In this document: piece after piece, positions 33,356 to 46,167 of the stretch | Layout of the letters: the number at the start of each line of letters is the position of its first letter | Position numbering within the stretch: position 1 is the stretch's first letter | Origin: Marchantia polymorpha subsp. ruderalis | Taxonomy: Eukaryota; Streptophyta; Marchantiopsida; Marchantiales; Marchantiaceae | DNA: 64,000 nucleotides | Direction of reading: 5' to 3' | Assembly: GCA_037833965.1 (NCBI GenBank) | Contig: AP031352.1 | Span: forward strand, 28,832,501-28,896,500 | Position numbers and translations under genes: made by a program | Notes under the pieces: generated by a model | The model's database searches: none | The model's input: the letters and a program-made list of their open reading frames with translations, nothing else | Told to the model about the DNA's origin: nothing

Positions 33356-36300
33356 TTGAAAAACAACGTGGGATTACGCAAAAATTGCATATCATACCAC
33401 ATATCAAACTCTTAGATGGAGTCATCTAGCTCAATGGTGACCACAGCACCAGAATACCGTCGTGGACACTTCATGGCTCCGTACATCACGTCCATGTTCC
33501 AAATCAACGGGTTTGTGACATTAGACGGTATCAATTTGAAAGATTCAAGATACGTAACACTCAGATCTTCTGCACTAATTGTTGGGTTATGTAAAGATGG
33601 CCGATACTTCAATCCACTACATGTAACTTCATCTTGATCCTTAACATGACCATCAAACTCCTCCGTGAGGACCAAATTCTCAACTAGCATCACTGCAAAA
33701 TCTCCACCAAGTAACCAAATTCGCATCTAACACTGAGCACGCCTTAAGCTACTCTAGCCCTACTAGCTATGGGCTATGAGTAACCTACTTGCCATCACCG
33801 CTAAAAGACTCTCACAATCTACTGGTCATCACTCCAGTTTCGCCGTGAGAGAAACAAAGATAAGCCGGTCGGTGATCAAATCCAGTCACACTATCGACAA
33901 CACATAGGAGTAAAACTACTCCATAAATCAATGTCATGCCTACACGAGCGCGCACCAGGAAGCAAGAATGGAGAGTATCCAAACACAAGCAAACAGCTAG
34001 CAATGACTCTCTAGTCTAAATGAAACACAACACAAAACAACAATAACACACGCGACATCACATCGCATCGCGATTCTGATTTGATTTCCATCGCTCCCTA
34101 TCATCTTCCGTCTCTAGCGTATGTGATAAAATTTTGTCCACCAAGTTGCTAAAAGATTCTCCACACCAGAATCACACTCCAGCTCAACAAACACATTAAA
34201 TAGTGAAAGTTTAATATGATTTTGACCATCATATGCAAATATAGCAACTTCAGTACAATATCTCCAAATCTTGAGACTATAGTATGTGAGACCGGATGCA
34301 AACTCTCGATTTATTCAAAATAAACTTTTCCTTCCTTCTATCTTCTTCTTCTCCAATTGTTTTTTTTTCTTTATCACAACTGAAAATAGAATTCTACTCT
34401 ATAATCAACTCAGCCTAATCTAATTTTGTATACCAAAGTCACAAGAAGTTCTAACATCGAAGTGTTCGAGATTTTATCGTGCGAACACATATCGCTATAC
34501 ACTCTACATCGCTAACATGTTATTCACATATACACACACATATGACACGATAACGTTGTAAGCCAAAACGCCCCACCCTTCAGCGTTGGCAATCCGGGTG
34601 GGTGTCTTAGTTCACACAACATCACTTCTCTAATCTTACATAGTCTTCCAGACCTCTGTGGGTAAAACTCTCTTCCAAACACTGTAACTTGACTATGATA
34701 AACTCTATCTAAAGACCCTTGAATGCACATGTCACTGGCATCTTGGATTCCCCTCTTATCAGATTCCATCCACAATTTTGTGTTTCTGATTTCAGTCTCA
34801 ATTTCTTAGTTTCCACCTTCGATTTCAGTCTCACTCACAAATTCTACTCTTCATCCTCGGAAACTCACTTACTACTCTTGCTAATTCTCTCCACTTCCTC
34901 TCTCTAAAATTACTCACTAATGTGAGAGTCACTCAATCTCACACTCATCTCTCATCTCCGTCCACACATAGATCCACCTTCAGACACCCCTCACAAGTCT
35001 CGACTCTCTACCCTGGAAAGCACTCTCAATTGCCCTCCGACATCCAGATCCACAATTCAAAAAATTTAGAGACAACACTCTCACGGCCAGACTCCAACCC
35101 CAGATCGAACAGGCCAGAGCCTGCAACCGTAGGCCCTAACAACTCCCACCACACAACAAGCGCCACATGACGGCAGCCGAAGGGTGCCACCCTACACACC
35201 CACACATCAGGTTACAAGCTTCACTAGAGACAATTAGCCGCACCCGCTTGGCCGTCGGATGGACAGTCCAATGCATCACCGCCCCTCAAGGTACCTGCTC
35301 AATCTTCACCATCAAGTTAAAACTTGCTTCCCGAGATCCCTTCCAACACGGCTCGCCAGCCCTGCGTCCGCGCTTGCCACCTCTTTCCTCGACCTTTGGG
35401 CCACCGTCAAACAGCGATTGCTGCCCGCTTGCTACACCTCCTCGGCATTCTCTAGCTCGATAAAAAACCTGATAAATTCTCTCTTCGACAACCCCAAACT
35501 ACAATTCGGTAGTCATTCTATCCAATAACCTTAGACTAAACTAATTTGTTTTATTTATTTTTTTACTTTACTTTTCTCTCATCACTACATTAAACACTTT
35601 TAATCACAACCAATCTTGTGAGTGCATCTTTTAGACTCACAAACGTACACATTCAAATGTATCACAACTCGCTCCTTTTCACATATATACTAAATATAGA
35701 CGTCAAGCTAGGTTTTCAGTTTTGAGGATATAGGATTGACATAAGTTCTAGTTCATTTTAAACTAACTATTAATAGAGACCAAATGCTCTCTTCTTACTC
35801 TACTTCAGCTTCCGTAATACTGTGTACAATATTACTTGGCAAATATGTGGATAGAAAAAGAATAAATAGTTAGTTTCACTCTCAACTTCAGAAAGATATT
35901 CTAAAGTATACATTCAAAGGATTGTTAATCTTATTCATTAGACCTATGTTTGGACTTCTTTTAGCCAAATCAACTATGTATAGATTAATTGTAAATTTTG
36001 CTTAGAACATGCTCGTTAACTAGTGATTCCCCCAATGATCTAACGTAATGCTCCAATTAATATTTCAAGCAAATGTAACTATGAACTTTAACAATGTCAA
36101 ACTAAAAATTGTACAAACTAAATTAAAAGTTGACCTCGTAAAAAACTTGTCAAGAAAACATTCAATATATTATGAATATTAGTGGAACAATCTTGAGCTA
36201 AAAGAGTCACCGAATTGTTGCTCATATTCTAAGCACTACGTCCAACGTCAAGACTTTCTATGTGTAACATATGCGTGATCGCTTTCACATGCTGCGACAT

Positions 36301-36780
36301 AATTCCACTATACGTCCGAAGTTGAGAGTGGCAATCGCTACGATAAAGTTTCATTGCATGGAAAGTATATTGATACTAGAATAAGCGTGACATGTAACAT
36401 GAATGATTCCGTATTGAAACTCAAAAGTTACAATAAGCAATTTAGGTTCTGATGGATTACATCAAATAAATATCTCAAAAGAAATAAATTATTCATATTT
36501 ATAGAATGAAATATTGAAATTGTATGAAACTCTCAAATAACCATAAATTATGCAAAATGACTGATGTATATAAAATAATATATTTATAAAATAATTTTCT
36601 TGATAGCGATTGATTATGAGATCACTAGCAACAATTAATACCATTTTTTAAAAAATTCAAAATGTTATATCAACCAAATAAATCGTTTTAAAATTCATAC
36701 ACGAGAGATATATGGTATCTCTGGTTCATACCGGTAATGGGAATAACAAAATCAAAACTGTAGAAACAAATATCCGCTAC
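33356..36780. other. gene-free stretch with one unexplained 104-codon frame
   Basis: No recognised gene. A minus-strand frame at 33,412-33,726 (104 codons, starting MRIWLLGGDFAVML) has ordinary protein composition, but I know no match and no exon neighbours are evident. The part from 34,520 to 35,470 is C-rich on the + strand with proline/serine-rich frames that look non-coding. 35,530-36,740 is AT-rich and blank. Confidence 0.35.
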
Positions 36781-36889
36781 AAATAGTAGGGGCGAAAGCA
36801 ACCGGGGACTGAAATCGGGTATGGATTTCGGCCCTCGAGTATACATAGAAGGAATCGGCGAATAGATCCGACAAAAGCCGATGAGACTG

Positions 36890-37409
36890 GGCCGGGATGG
36901 CCGGGCCCATCTACTCGTCTAACGACTCGATGGATAAGTCGCACGACTCGAGAGCTGTCGGCAGTGCCGACCGGACGTGGCCGGCACAGGGTCGTGACGG
37001 ACTGGAAGCAGCCGGTCGGCGAGTCCAGTCGATAGTGCATGGCACGCAGGCTCACATTGCGAGCAGCAGGATGCGCGTCGGGGAGGTGGTGGTGCTCGTC
37101 GTCGTTCAGCTGTGGCCGAGGTCCGAGTTAGGGCTTGGAGTTCGGAGGCCTCTCGCGCTTCACGATCGTGAGGTGCGCTCGAGCAATTTGTGGATTCGCT
37201 GCTTCTCGGCGGCAATTCTCGAGCCAAATCGTCGGGTGTCTGGAGTGTAGCGCAGATCCGGTGGACGATGGGTTTGTAGACGGGCGGTGAAATTGTTGGT
37301 GGTGGTGGAAGCAGGAGAGGGAGAGAGGAGGAAGAGGCGGTGAGGACAGTCGTTGAGCCTTGTGGAGACGAGAGGCAGAGAATTGGGGGAGATTTGGTGA
37401 TTGGATTTC
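36890..37409 (+). promoter_or_regulatory. GC-rich promoter / 5' UTR of the RSRC2-like gene
   Basis: Composition shifts sharply from AT-rich to GC-rich at about 36,780 and stays so up to the ATG at 37,410. There is a TTAGGGCTT telo-box-like word near 37,127 and no clear TATA box, as is common for plant housekeeping genes. Open frames here on both strands have no support. The exact transcription start is unknown. Confidence 0.4.
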
Positions 37410-40400
37410 ATGGAAGCCGGGGTGGCAGTTGCCGGGCCCAGGCCTTCCTTTCGGAAGCCATCGCATGACACATCTCAGCGGAATTATAGGCGGCGATCTC
37501 CGTCTACTTCTTCTCGATCTACTTCGTCCTCCCCTTCTCCTGCCCGTGCTCCCTCGGGTAAGTCTTATGTCCTTCTTGACAGGTCTTTCTCGACTCTATG
37601 TTCTATGTCGTATGGCAGATGACTTTGCGTTTCGCTGGATTTCGAACAATGTCAGTTTTGAACCGCATTTTACGAACAGCGGAGGAAGATGAAGTAGAAG
37701 CTGGAATAGTGAACTCCAGTCCTGTGTCGTGTATGCTTCTGTGATGTGATGTGTTTTTTAACGGGGTAAGATTGTTTCTCTGCATTTATCCTACGTGTTA
37801 GTCCAGGGTTCTTGTGGACTCTAGATTACACGCACGATTGTTACCTAGTTGTTCAATTCGTACATACTGAAGTTGAGCGTTTCTTCCGAGAACAAGTTCT
37901 TGAAGACTGTAGACCGGAAACTTATCGGAATTATGCCCGTATAAATCGCTTACCTCTTGCGGGTAATGGGATCATCACCTAACCTCGTCAGAGCTGTAGC
38001 GAATCAGCTCCGAATGGATCGGTTATTATGTGAGCGTATGTCTATGGAGGATGACTGCGTTCAGCCGAGCTGCTGTTATCGATCTCTTCTCTATTACTGG
38101 CCGTCACTGAGACCTAGATATGATGTATTATGAAAGGCCCCAAACTCTCCGATTTTCAAACTTCGACGAGATCTTAGCTTTTCTGACGCTTAGTAACTTG
38201 CTCTGGGCCAGTTGCTTCGCCAAGCATATGTCAATCACCTCATTTTCTGATGCTATATGTCGATGTGTAACTGAAAGGAATGAACGCTTCACGGTCCGGG
38301 GTCTGTTGACTCGAATTTCAAGTGCTGGGAAGGATTTTCGGTAATTCTTTTGCCTAGCAATCTCATGGGAGACTGACTGTCGTGTCTGTACGTGTCGTTA
38401 ATTCTGATTCTACATTGCCGGTTATGTTGAAGCAGGTGGTTGGAAACGTGATCGCAGTGTTTCTCCTCTGTCTCCCCGGAAGGATGGCGCTAGGTTGAAT
38501 TCTGTACAGGCAAAGAAAGGAAAGACTGCTCACAAGGATGATGATAGCGACGGGGACAGCAGCCAAGGGAGGAGAGAATATGGACCCGGCACTTCTGAAC
38601 GCTTGTCTCGGGGCTCCAGTTATGACCGACACGGAAAGTCGGATCTCTACGATTCGAGGCGATCATCTGGTTCTCACTCAGATCGCAATCATCCAGGTCA
38701 AGCAATACATTCGAGTCGGGATTCCTACGGTGATACCAGGAGGAATGGAGACTACGACCACCCAGCGCGCAGCCGCCATAGTCCCGATAGAGGATATCGG
38801 GACAGAGACAGGCGGACTAGAGATATAGAGAGGGATAGCGAGAGGAGCACGAAGGGTAAGCTTGGAGGGAGAGACTCTAACCACGAGAAAGACACGGAGA
38901 GGGAGGGGCGGTTGGAAAGAGATAAGAGCAGGGACAAGGACAGAGATCGCAGAGAGAGAGATCGGAGTAGAAGCAAAGTTGAAGGTCGGGAGTCATTCTT
39001 TGACAAGGATTCGGAAACAGAACGTAGAAGTGGAGGTGGGAGAGGGAGAGATACCACCAGGGACAGAGAGAGGGAAAAAGGGAGAGACAGAGATCGCGAG
39101 AGAGATAATGGAAGAATCAAATCTAGACACAGTGAGAAAGATGCGGATCCCCGGGAGACAGACCGAGATAAGGCGAGAGAAAAAGAGAGAGGAAGGGACA
39201 AGTTTCAAGGGAAAACCAGTGCACGTGACCCTGTCAGTCCAAATGATCCGGATGGAGATAGGAAAGCCTTGACCCGGGATAGGGAAAGGGAGAGAGAAAA
39301 AGGCAAGGAGAAACCTTCGAGCAGAGACGTTAATATGGACAAAGAACCAGAGTATATGAGAGATGGTGGTCGAGGTAGGACAAGAGATTCTGTGAGAGAG
39401 AGAGAGAAGACGAGAACCGAAGAGAAAGCAGGTCGAGATTTGGGTGTTGTTGATATGGACAGAGATAAAGATGTAGGGAGGAATAGAGACAGGGACAGAG
39501 GTAGAGTCAGAGACCTCGAATCCTACGGCAATCGGGAGGACAGCAAGGGTCAAGAGCGTCGTAGGGAACCTGATCGATACTCGGAAGGTGATCCTAAGGA
39601 AAGGAGTTTCAGAGGAAAAGAGGACAGTAAAGAGGGTTCCCGTGTCAAAGACAGGGATGAGCAAAAAGAAAGAATCCGGCACAAAGACAAGGATGATCCG
39701 AAGGAGTTACAGAAAGTAAAAGACGAGTTTGTAGAGGCTAGAGACAGAGACCTGCTGAGGGTAAAGGAAGAGGTCAGCCCCTCTCCGGATGTATCGAAAA
39801 CGAACTTTCGTCAGGATAAAGAAAGTTCGGGGAACAGAGTGGTAAAGGATGAGGTCGGCTCTCCCTACGATGTTTCGAAATCGAACTCGCGTCAAGAAAA
39901 GGAAAGGACGGGTGGCAGTTCAGACTTGGTATCGCAGCCCGACAAAGACAGAGGTGGCAGCTCCTCTCGGGAGAAGTCTCAAGGTACTGAAAGACGGCTC
40001 AGTGATGGAGCTCGAGAGAAAGAGAAGGGTCCGCCTCGGTCTGATGATGGCGAAGGAAAGAAAGAGATGCAGCCGACTCTCAAACGAACTGATTTTGATG
40101 GCAGTTCTAATTTTAGCTCGAAGGATGGAGAGGTCAAGAAAGATAGAAGTTTGGGCAAGGGCGACTCGCAGAGAGGTCCCGAGGCTAAAAGCACGCCTGT
40201 TTCTGCAAATGATCCTGAAAAAAGCGCTGTGGACAGCAAGGTCTCGAAAGGTTCAAAGTGGGGTCCTGAGCCAACTGATTCGAACCTTCAAGGGTCAGTA
40301 AGTGAAGAGGTGGCAAACGATCTTACAGCCGCCAAGCTGGCAGCGCTGAAAGCAGCAGAGCTTGGTAAGAGCCTCCTCTCGCATGTTGAAATATCTCCTT

Positions 40401-41568
40401 TTGCAAGGTAAATTTTCGTTCAAGAAATTGTGATGCACATGCAGTCTCTTCGTCTTAGTGGCTGTCCAGTAGAATGTCTACGATTTGTAGATATTGGAGC
40501 GAAGTTTGCGAATGTGGAGACTGTGCTTCAAGGTTACCTAAGCCTTTTACACATTGTTGTCTATCACACTCCGCAATCCCGGAGAAGTTCGATGAACATG
40601 CTGAGTAAGCTTTTGTGGCGAGAAACGGATAGAGCAGATGGTGAAGGTTTTCATTTGTATCACATATACAATGTAGTCTAACATTTAATAAACTTGAACA
40701 TTCTGTCACTTAATATTCTAGTTCATTGACAGTGAATAAAAACCTCGGAGTACCGGGCTTTATGTCAGCCGACCAGAAAAAGAAGCTGTTGTGGGGAAGC
40801 AAGAAGTCTGCAGCTGAGCAGGTAGTTCTTGTCGGAGAACTTTCTGAATTGTCCAGATTCCCAAGTCCTGTTCAAGCTAGTGGCTTGCTTTCGTGCTGTG
40901 TATAATGTTCGCGTCTATATTGTAAAAGCTGAGACAGGAGAGTCTCAGCTTTCACAATGTAAGTAGTCATCGCACATGATTATGCGGTATTGCTGACCTT
41001 TCTCTAACGTTGATTGTCAGGAGCCGGCTGTTACAGCGGGAACTAATCGTTGGGACACTGTCCATTTTTCGGATCCTGATCGACAAGAAAAGTTTCACAA
41101 GCTCATGGTGAGCCTCATCTGTTTTTCATATGGCAAGTCAGCGTTTTCAATCCTAGATTGTTGGACTTTTTTTGAGTTTTCACGTCAGTTGGTGTCTTGC
41201 GTGAACGCGGCGACAGATTATAGCAAGCGGAAGAGAAATCATTTCAAAGAAATGTGTAATCAATCTAGCATCCCTCGTTGGACGTGAGAATTTTTTAAGT
41301 GTTTACCTTTTTTCTGTTTTTGTTTTTTATCTTTATCGTTTCCAGTATCCATCTCTAACACCTCGACAGAGTCTGAGTGTCCTTCACTGCCACTGGCCAA
41401 TTTCAGGGCGTGAAGGCGGATTCCAGTGCCGATTGCAAGAGGGAAGGCGAGGCAGACGTCGGTCAGTTCACAGAAGAAAGACAACGAGAGTTACAGCAAG
41501 ACTTGGAGAAGCAGTTTGCTGCCGGCTTGAGGCGAAGAGATGGTCGGACTGTTGGACTCGGGTTGTGA
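37410..41568 (+). CDS. RSRC2-like protein (RS/RD-rich, C-terminal SMAP domain), five exons, 804 aa
   Basis: Exons by splice sites and phase: 37,410-37,557, 38,436-40,364, 40,733-40,821, 41,021-41,107 and 41,407-41,568 (2,415 nt with stop). All introns are GT-AG. Exon 1 starts MEAGVAVAGPRPSFRKPS and is RS-rich. Exon 2 (643 codons) is a charged Arg/Asp/Glu/Lys/Ser region with long RD and RE runs. Exons 2-3 give TAAKLAALKAAEL then VNKNLGVPGFMSADQKKKLLWG. Exons 4-5 give NRWDTVHFSDPDRQEKFHKLM, GVKAD and the C-terminal GLRRRDGRTVGLGL, which is the small acidic protein (SMAP) domain seen at the end of RSRC2 proteins. Proteins of this type are nuclear and linked to pre-mRNA splicing. The role here is inferred. 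AATAAA at 41,576 lies just after the stop. Confidence 0.85.
40916..40961 (+). other. hairpin in intron 3 of the RSRC2-like gene
   Basis: TTGTAAAAGCTGAGAC (40,920-40,935) and GTCTCAGCTTTCACAA (40,942-40,957) form a 16-bp stem with one mismatch and a 6-nt loop, with a few more pairs outside. It lies well inside the intron at 40,822-41,020. Confidence 0.75.
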
Positions 41569-41971
41569 AGGATGAAATAAAATCTGGCTCATTGCGGAAA
41601 ACGACATCGCTGCATTTTCTTTATCTCTACTACATATGAAGCATCGTGTGAGGATGTAATAGCAGTGCGTTGTGAGCTTATATTAGGTATCAATCTACTC
41701 GTAACTTTTGCTGCCCGCTCATTCAGAGGGATCAGTGTTCCATTTAAGGACAAACTGAGCGCGGGAAAGGTTGTTGCAATGATATCCGCTATTAGCTGGT
41801 CTATTCTTCTATACAATGTGTGCACATTCTGTGACTTCAGTCACGTATTCCGAGTCCTTCGATGTGATTCAAGAGGTCTGTACGTTATTCAATCCGCATG
41901 CTTCGATATTGCCTCTCTGTCAAGTTTATTTTGGAAGAAAGTCAACCACTCCATTTTTTTGAAATTGACCC

Positions 41972-42055
41972 AAGCATTCAGCATGAGGGAGTTTAATAGC
42001 CACCAGTGGTGTCAACACCACCCGTGGTTATTAAGCTCCCTCATGCTGAATGCTT
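41972..42055. repeat. 84-nt near-perfect fold-back
   Basis: Two 40-nt arms starting AAGCATTCAGCATGAGGGAG and ending in its reverse complement are separated by a 4-nt loop (TCAA). I count four mismatches in 40 pairs. It lies about 400 bp after the stop of the RSRC2-like gene. It has the shape of a young MIRNA or siRNA hairpin or a very short MITE. No known miRNA sequence was recognised in it. Confidence 0.85.
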
Positions 42056-42956
42056 AGGCCGCCGTTTTCGACTCATATCATCTCATGATACACGTCGCAA
42101 GCATGTGATGCACTAACTTTAAAATCCATGTACGTTTGGTATGCATCCCGTGTTTTTTCCGCCTTGTGTTATTCATCGTTGGGTCCCATCAACTGGATCA
42201 AAACCATCTTAGTTTTACGGATCCTTGATTGGGCCTACGAGATCCTGGAGCGGGAGAGACTTAATACACGCTCTCTTTCCTGGTTGACTACAGGTTCTGG
42301 ATCTTTTCATCAAATTTAGACTTGCACATCACTCCCTGATTACGTCAGCAGGCACGAGATTTCCTACTAACATCTCATCCTGTTCTCTTCATTTTCATTC
42401 TGGTCTTTCCTGGATTTTAATGTGTACTGTTTGGCGCTTGATCTTAACCCTAGACATCAACACCCGATTTTCTTAAGGCCTCATTTAAGTAGGATGCATG
42501 TCCATCCTCTGTGAGAAGTTGTTGTTGTCACCTAGCAGGAGCCTGACTATATTTGCACAATTTGTTGATTTCTGTCATGGCCCCGCTGCTTGTGTTGAGC
42601 GCCTGTAATAGGATCTTGATGTATGTCTTTATATTGTATCATCGTGTTTAGGTTTTTGCACTGCAATTGCATCCTTTGTTTCAACGCGATACATTGTAAG
42701 GTGTTCTACAAATTCTACTTCATCGTTTTAATTTTAGATTGGTATAGATCACATATAGAAAGAGTTTTGATAAGACCGCGAACGTAGGTATGTAATGTGT
42801 GCAGTTTAGTTAGCCTCACAAAAATTTCTCAAGACTTATCTTTTGCTGAGACAATTTTAGTTATTTATGTAAATAAAACATTTGTTAAATAAGATATGGA
42901 AAAGAATTTTTGAGTAGATGTATACAACTTCGAAACGTATTGCTGTTACTTTTTCA

Positions 42957-43109
42957 CAAACTTACAGTCCGTGGAAATGTTTGCGACGGGGATATGGACA
43001 GTAAATTGTTACTCTTCATAACCCCGTCGCATTTTTCACAAAGTTTGTATCCATACAATTCATCGTAGTCCTGCGGAAGACTACGATTATGAATTATGGT
43101 TACAAACTT
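42957..43109. repeat. double fold-back, MITE-like
   Basis: Arm 43,041-43,070 pairs with 43,079-43,109 (AAGTTTGTA.CCATA.AATTCAT..CGTAGTC in both, with small indels) around an 8-nt loop. The adjoining left half repeats the terminal ACAAACTTACA word and carries GCGACGGGG opposite CCCCGTCGC. The terminal motif therefore occurs three times. No transposase and no clear target duplication. Confidence 0.6.
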
Positions 43110-44794
43110 ACACCCATGACCGGGCCAGCCTTCTGCATGCTCGGACAGTGGGCGACGTCGGTGTACCGGTGGCCATGAGCTGGGCTGAAGTGAAAGGGTT
43201 GGAAAGAGTTCGGCCTTTCAACTCAGACGAGAGCCCATGGGCCGAGTTTGGAGTCCGGAATTTTTCCAGATGTGGAGGGAGGGGAGACATCCGAGTTTGC
43301 CATCTCGCCTTGCCTTCTCTCTCTGGGACGGTGGACCAGTGGTCATGGGCCTCGACTAAGCCGCGTACGTTAGACGAGAGGCCAAAGGGCTGCGACGGTG
43401 GACCGGTGGCCATGGGCTGGGCACGGGTATGAGGTTTTATATGATATACATATTGCGATGCAATATATATGTGCACAGCATAATTTCTAGCAATGTATTG
43501 TTAATCAAGTCTATCTTGATTAAAGAGTGCGATGTTTGAAAACCAATGTACATGGTGTCATCCATATAAATATCTTCTAGATGATTGATCTATATAACCA
43601 TTCATTCTATGGGACCTTGTGCTTGCCATACTTACTGGCAATTCCTTCTGTCCCTAGGAGGGGTTTGAAAGAATAGATTAATACACTTAGATAATATTCT
43701 ACATTTTTGAATCGAGACAATCTCCAAAGTAACTAGCGTGAAGACTCTATCTCTTATTTTCTAGCAATCAAACGTTCACACGTGTGATCAACTATAGGCA
43801 AAATGAACTTTAAAGTAACTGCAATAAAAATGGTACTTTTAACTTAGAAGATGGACAGTCAGATTCGAATCATAGGTCATAACTATCAATGTATCATTAG
43901 TCACAACTTGAGATAACAGAAGATAGAATTTACTTCTAAAACCCCCCTATCAGTCCAATGTATGATCGCAACGCCATGGTCTGACTCTGATATTAATCCG
44001 CAACACAACATAGTCAAAACTGTAGTTAAAAGGATTTCCTGATTATAGTGATACTCTTTCCACCTTCTGCGAAGTGATACTTTTCTGTGATAGTGATACT
44101 GTGATACTTTTCTCCTTTTCGAAGGAGAAAAGGACCCGACGTGGTTCACATCAGAGTCTTCTGTAACCCTGGCTAAGATTCGAGGTATAGGACAGGGTGA
44201 GCGTCCCGTAGATCATATCCAAGTTCAAAGTTCTTCTTTACTTGATAGCAAATAAAATCAAACTCTTTTCTTCCTTGAAGTCAGTCGTAGCATGCGCACC
44301 AACTAGAAGACCTGTGTAATCGAGTCCCAGTGAAATAACAGAGGTATGTTGAGAGTTTCTACCAACTGGTGGTACGTCTCGTGTCAAACTTGTAATTATC
44401 GAACGGAAATATAGGCTTCGTTGATGTTTACAGGAATACTGTAGTAGGATGAGTATCTACCACATACGTTCCTCATGCTAGTCTTCGAGTTCTTACAGGC
44501 CTAGCTAGCTTGCAATTCCTATCACGGCTGGTCTTCAACTCTATGCTACAATCTAATTAAAGACCGCAGCTAGTGGGTCTAAATATTCTCAAAATCCCAC
44601 CAGTCCAGCCCCACAAATCACTCACTCTCGAAAACAGTTCTTAACCATAGAAAGTCGAAGTCAGCCCAAAACTCACTACAATAGAAATATGAAATGGAAA
44701 GGCTGTCGACGGTTCGACAGATGTGGCCACACAAGGTTGCATCTCTTTTTCTTCTTCATACTGAACTTGATGTAATGACCTCTTCATGAAATGA

Positions 44795-46167
44795 TCAACC
44801 GAAGGGCTTCTGGCTTCGGCAGTCCAAGTTCTGCCCGGGGTCTACACCGAAGAGTGAGCAGAATTTTTTGTAGTACTGCACACGTCTGTCTGCTTCGGCC
44901 GAATTCTTGTTGCACTCGAGTCCGCCATTGATGATGTTGATCGTGACTCCGAAGCCTGGGCGTCTGTTGGCTGCGTTGTCAGCGGACGATGGGCTCCAGC
45001 TTCCCGTCATGACTGCGTGGCACGATGGTTTGTTCCATTGTTGTGTAGACCAAAACCAGATGGCTGTTTTGAAAGCTATGGTGGCATCTTGTGCCACACG
45101 CTCTGGTTGTGCGAGAATGCCTTCGTTGATGGCAGCCCCGCATGCTCCATAGTTGTAGTTCCTGATCGAAAGAGGACAATTGGGCCATTTTCAGCTCCTA
45201 TTTATGCAGCAAGAAAGAATTAAGATTATATTTACAGTTCTCTCGGATTCATCGTGCACACTACTACCTTTCCCATCAGCCGGTTGCATCTTGCTTGAAA
45301 TTTAGCAGCTGTACTAGGGGAACCATTCGTGACAATAACAGAATGCTTTTTGACAGTTGCTGACGATAGACTTACGGATGGTTTCCTATGCTTGTAAGTC
45401 CTAGAGAGATTCCCATGGCACTGTTTTTGGAAGAGAATTCTCACCAGGAAAGCTGCATCGGGCCTCGTCCATGGTAGCTCTTGCCAGGAGCGCATCGATA
45501 TGGGTTCTGGTTCTGAATATCGCAGTATTTGTTTTGGGGCTTCTGCTCTTCTATGAATACCAATCCTGTACGTAGTTTAAGAATCAAACGCAGTCACTAG
45601 ATAGCAGACCATGTGAGATACAATTTGACGACAAGAATAATAAAGTGAACATCGCAATTCAACTTTCTGGGTTTGGAAGAGAGATTCTGGTAGTGGTGTC
45701 AGTTCGACTGCACGCTGGATGAAGATGCGATATGAAGTACGAGTGTCCAAAGAAGGTATTGCAGATCGCTCACCACCAGTTTCATGTTCGATATGTGCCA
45801 GGAAAGCAGCAATCTCTTTCTTCCTCGTGTTAGTGTCGCCTGTGGTTCCCAAGCCTGCTGAAGAGAAGCTTTTGGCAGCATTGATGAGCGATTCGTAAGT
45901 ATAGAATCTGTTCCTGTTGGGGAAGTTCTTTTCGAATACGCTTTTGCTGAGGATATCTCTTAGGGAACCTCCACCACCACTACTGCAGGGCCCACTTTGA
46001 CATCCACTTCCACAGTAAGAATCTCCAAGCCCACACCATCCCCACTCACTGCAGCAGTTACCATCACCGCAGAGGGCGAAATTGGCCTGCTTACCGCACT
46101 GTTCTGCTGCGCAATGTGCAGCCATAATGGTGAGGACCAACATCCCGACCACAGCTCTCGTAGGCAT
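44795..46167 (-). CDS. GH19 chitinase with hevein domain, three exons, 293 aa
   Basis: Secreted enzyme expected to hydrolyse chitin of fungal walls. Exons on the minus strand: 46,167-45,774, 45,565-45,445 and 45,161-44,795; all introns are GT-AG and the phases fit (882 nt). Residues 1-20 are a signal peptide. About 22-61 form a hevein chitin-binding domain with all eight cysteines ([15 protein letters not shown]). A short Gly/Ser hinge follows. The GH19 domain has [17 protein letters not shown] (catalytic Glu at about 129), LVFIEEQ (second acid), [20 protein letters not shown] and the C-terminal [24 protein letters not shown]. The short VFIEEQ region resembles class IV enzymes, while [15 protein letters not shown] is kept as in class I. 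The frame is intact. Confidence 0.93.

Larger units (their letters stand above)
41569..44794. other. intergenic region between the RSRC2-like gene and the chitinase
   Basis: No supported gene in 3.2 kb. The first few hundred bases are 3' UTR of the RSRC2-like gene. The region contains two notable fold-back sequences (listed separately). A + frame at 43,148-43,432 has an internally repeated VAM(S/G)WA(E/R)V word. There is also a short perfect hairpin with 11-bp arms at 44,107-44,132. Confidence 0.4.

Noticed and set aside
36897..37250. 117-codon + frame upstream of the RSRC2-like gene
   Set aside because: GC-rich promoter/5' UTR sequence, no motif, and open on the other strand as well.
38752..39201. 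149-codon minus frame rich in Leu and Ser
   Set aside because: Antisense shadow of the RD/RE-rich exon of the RSRC2-like gene.
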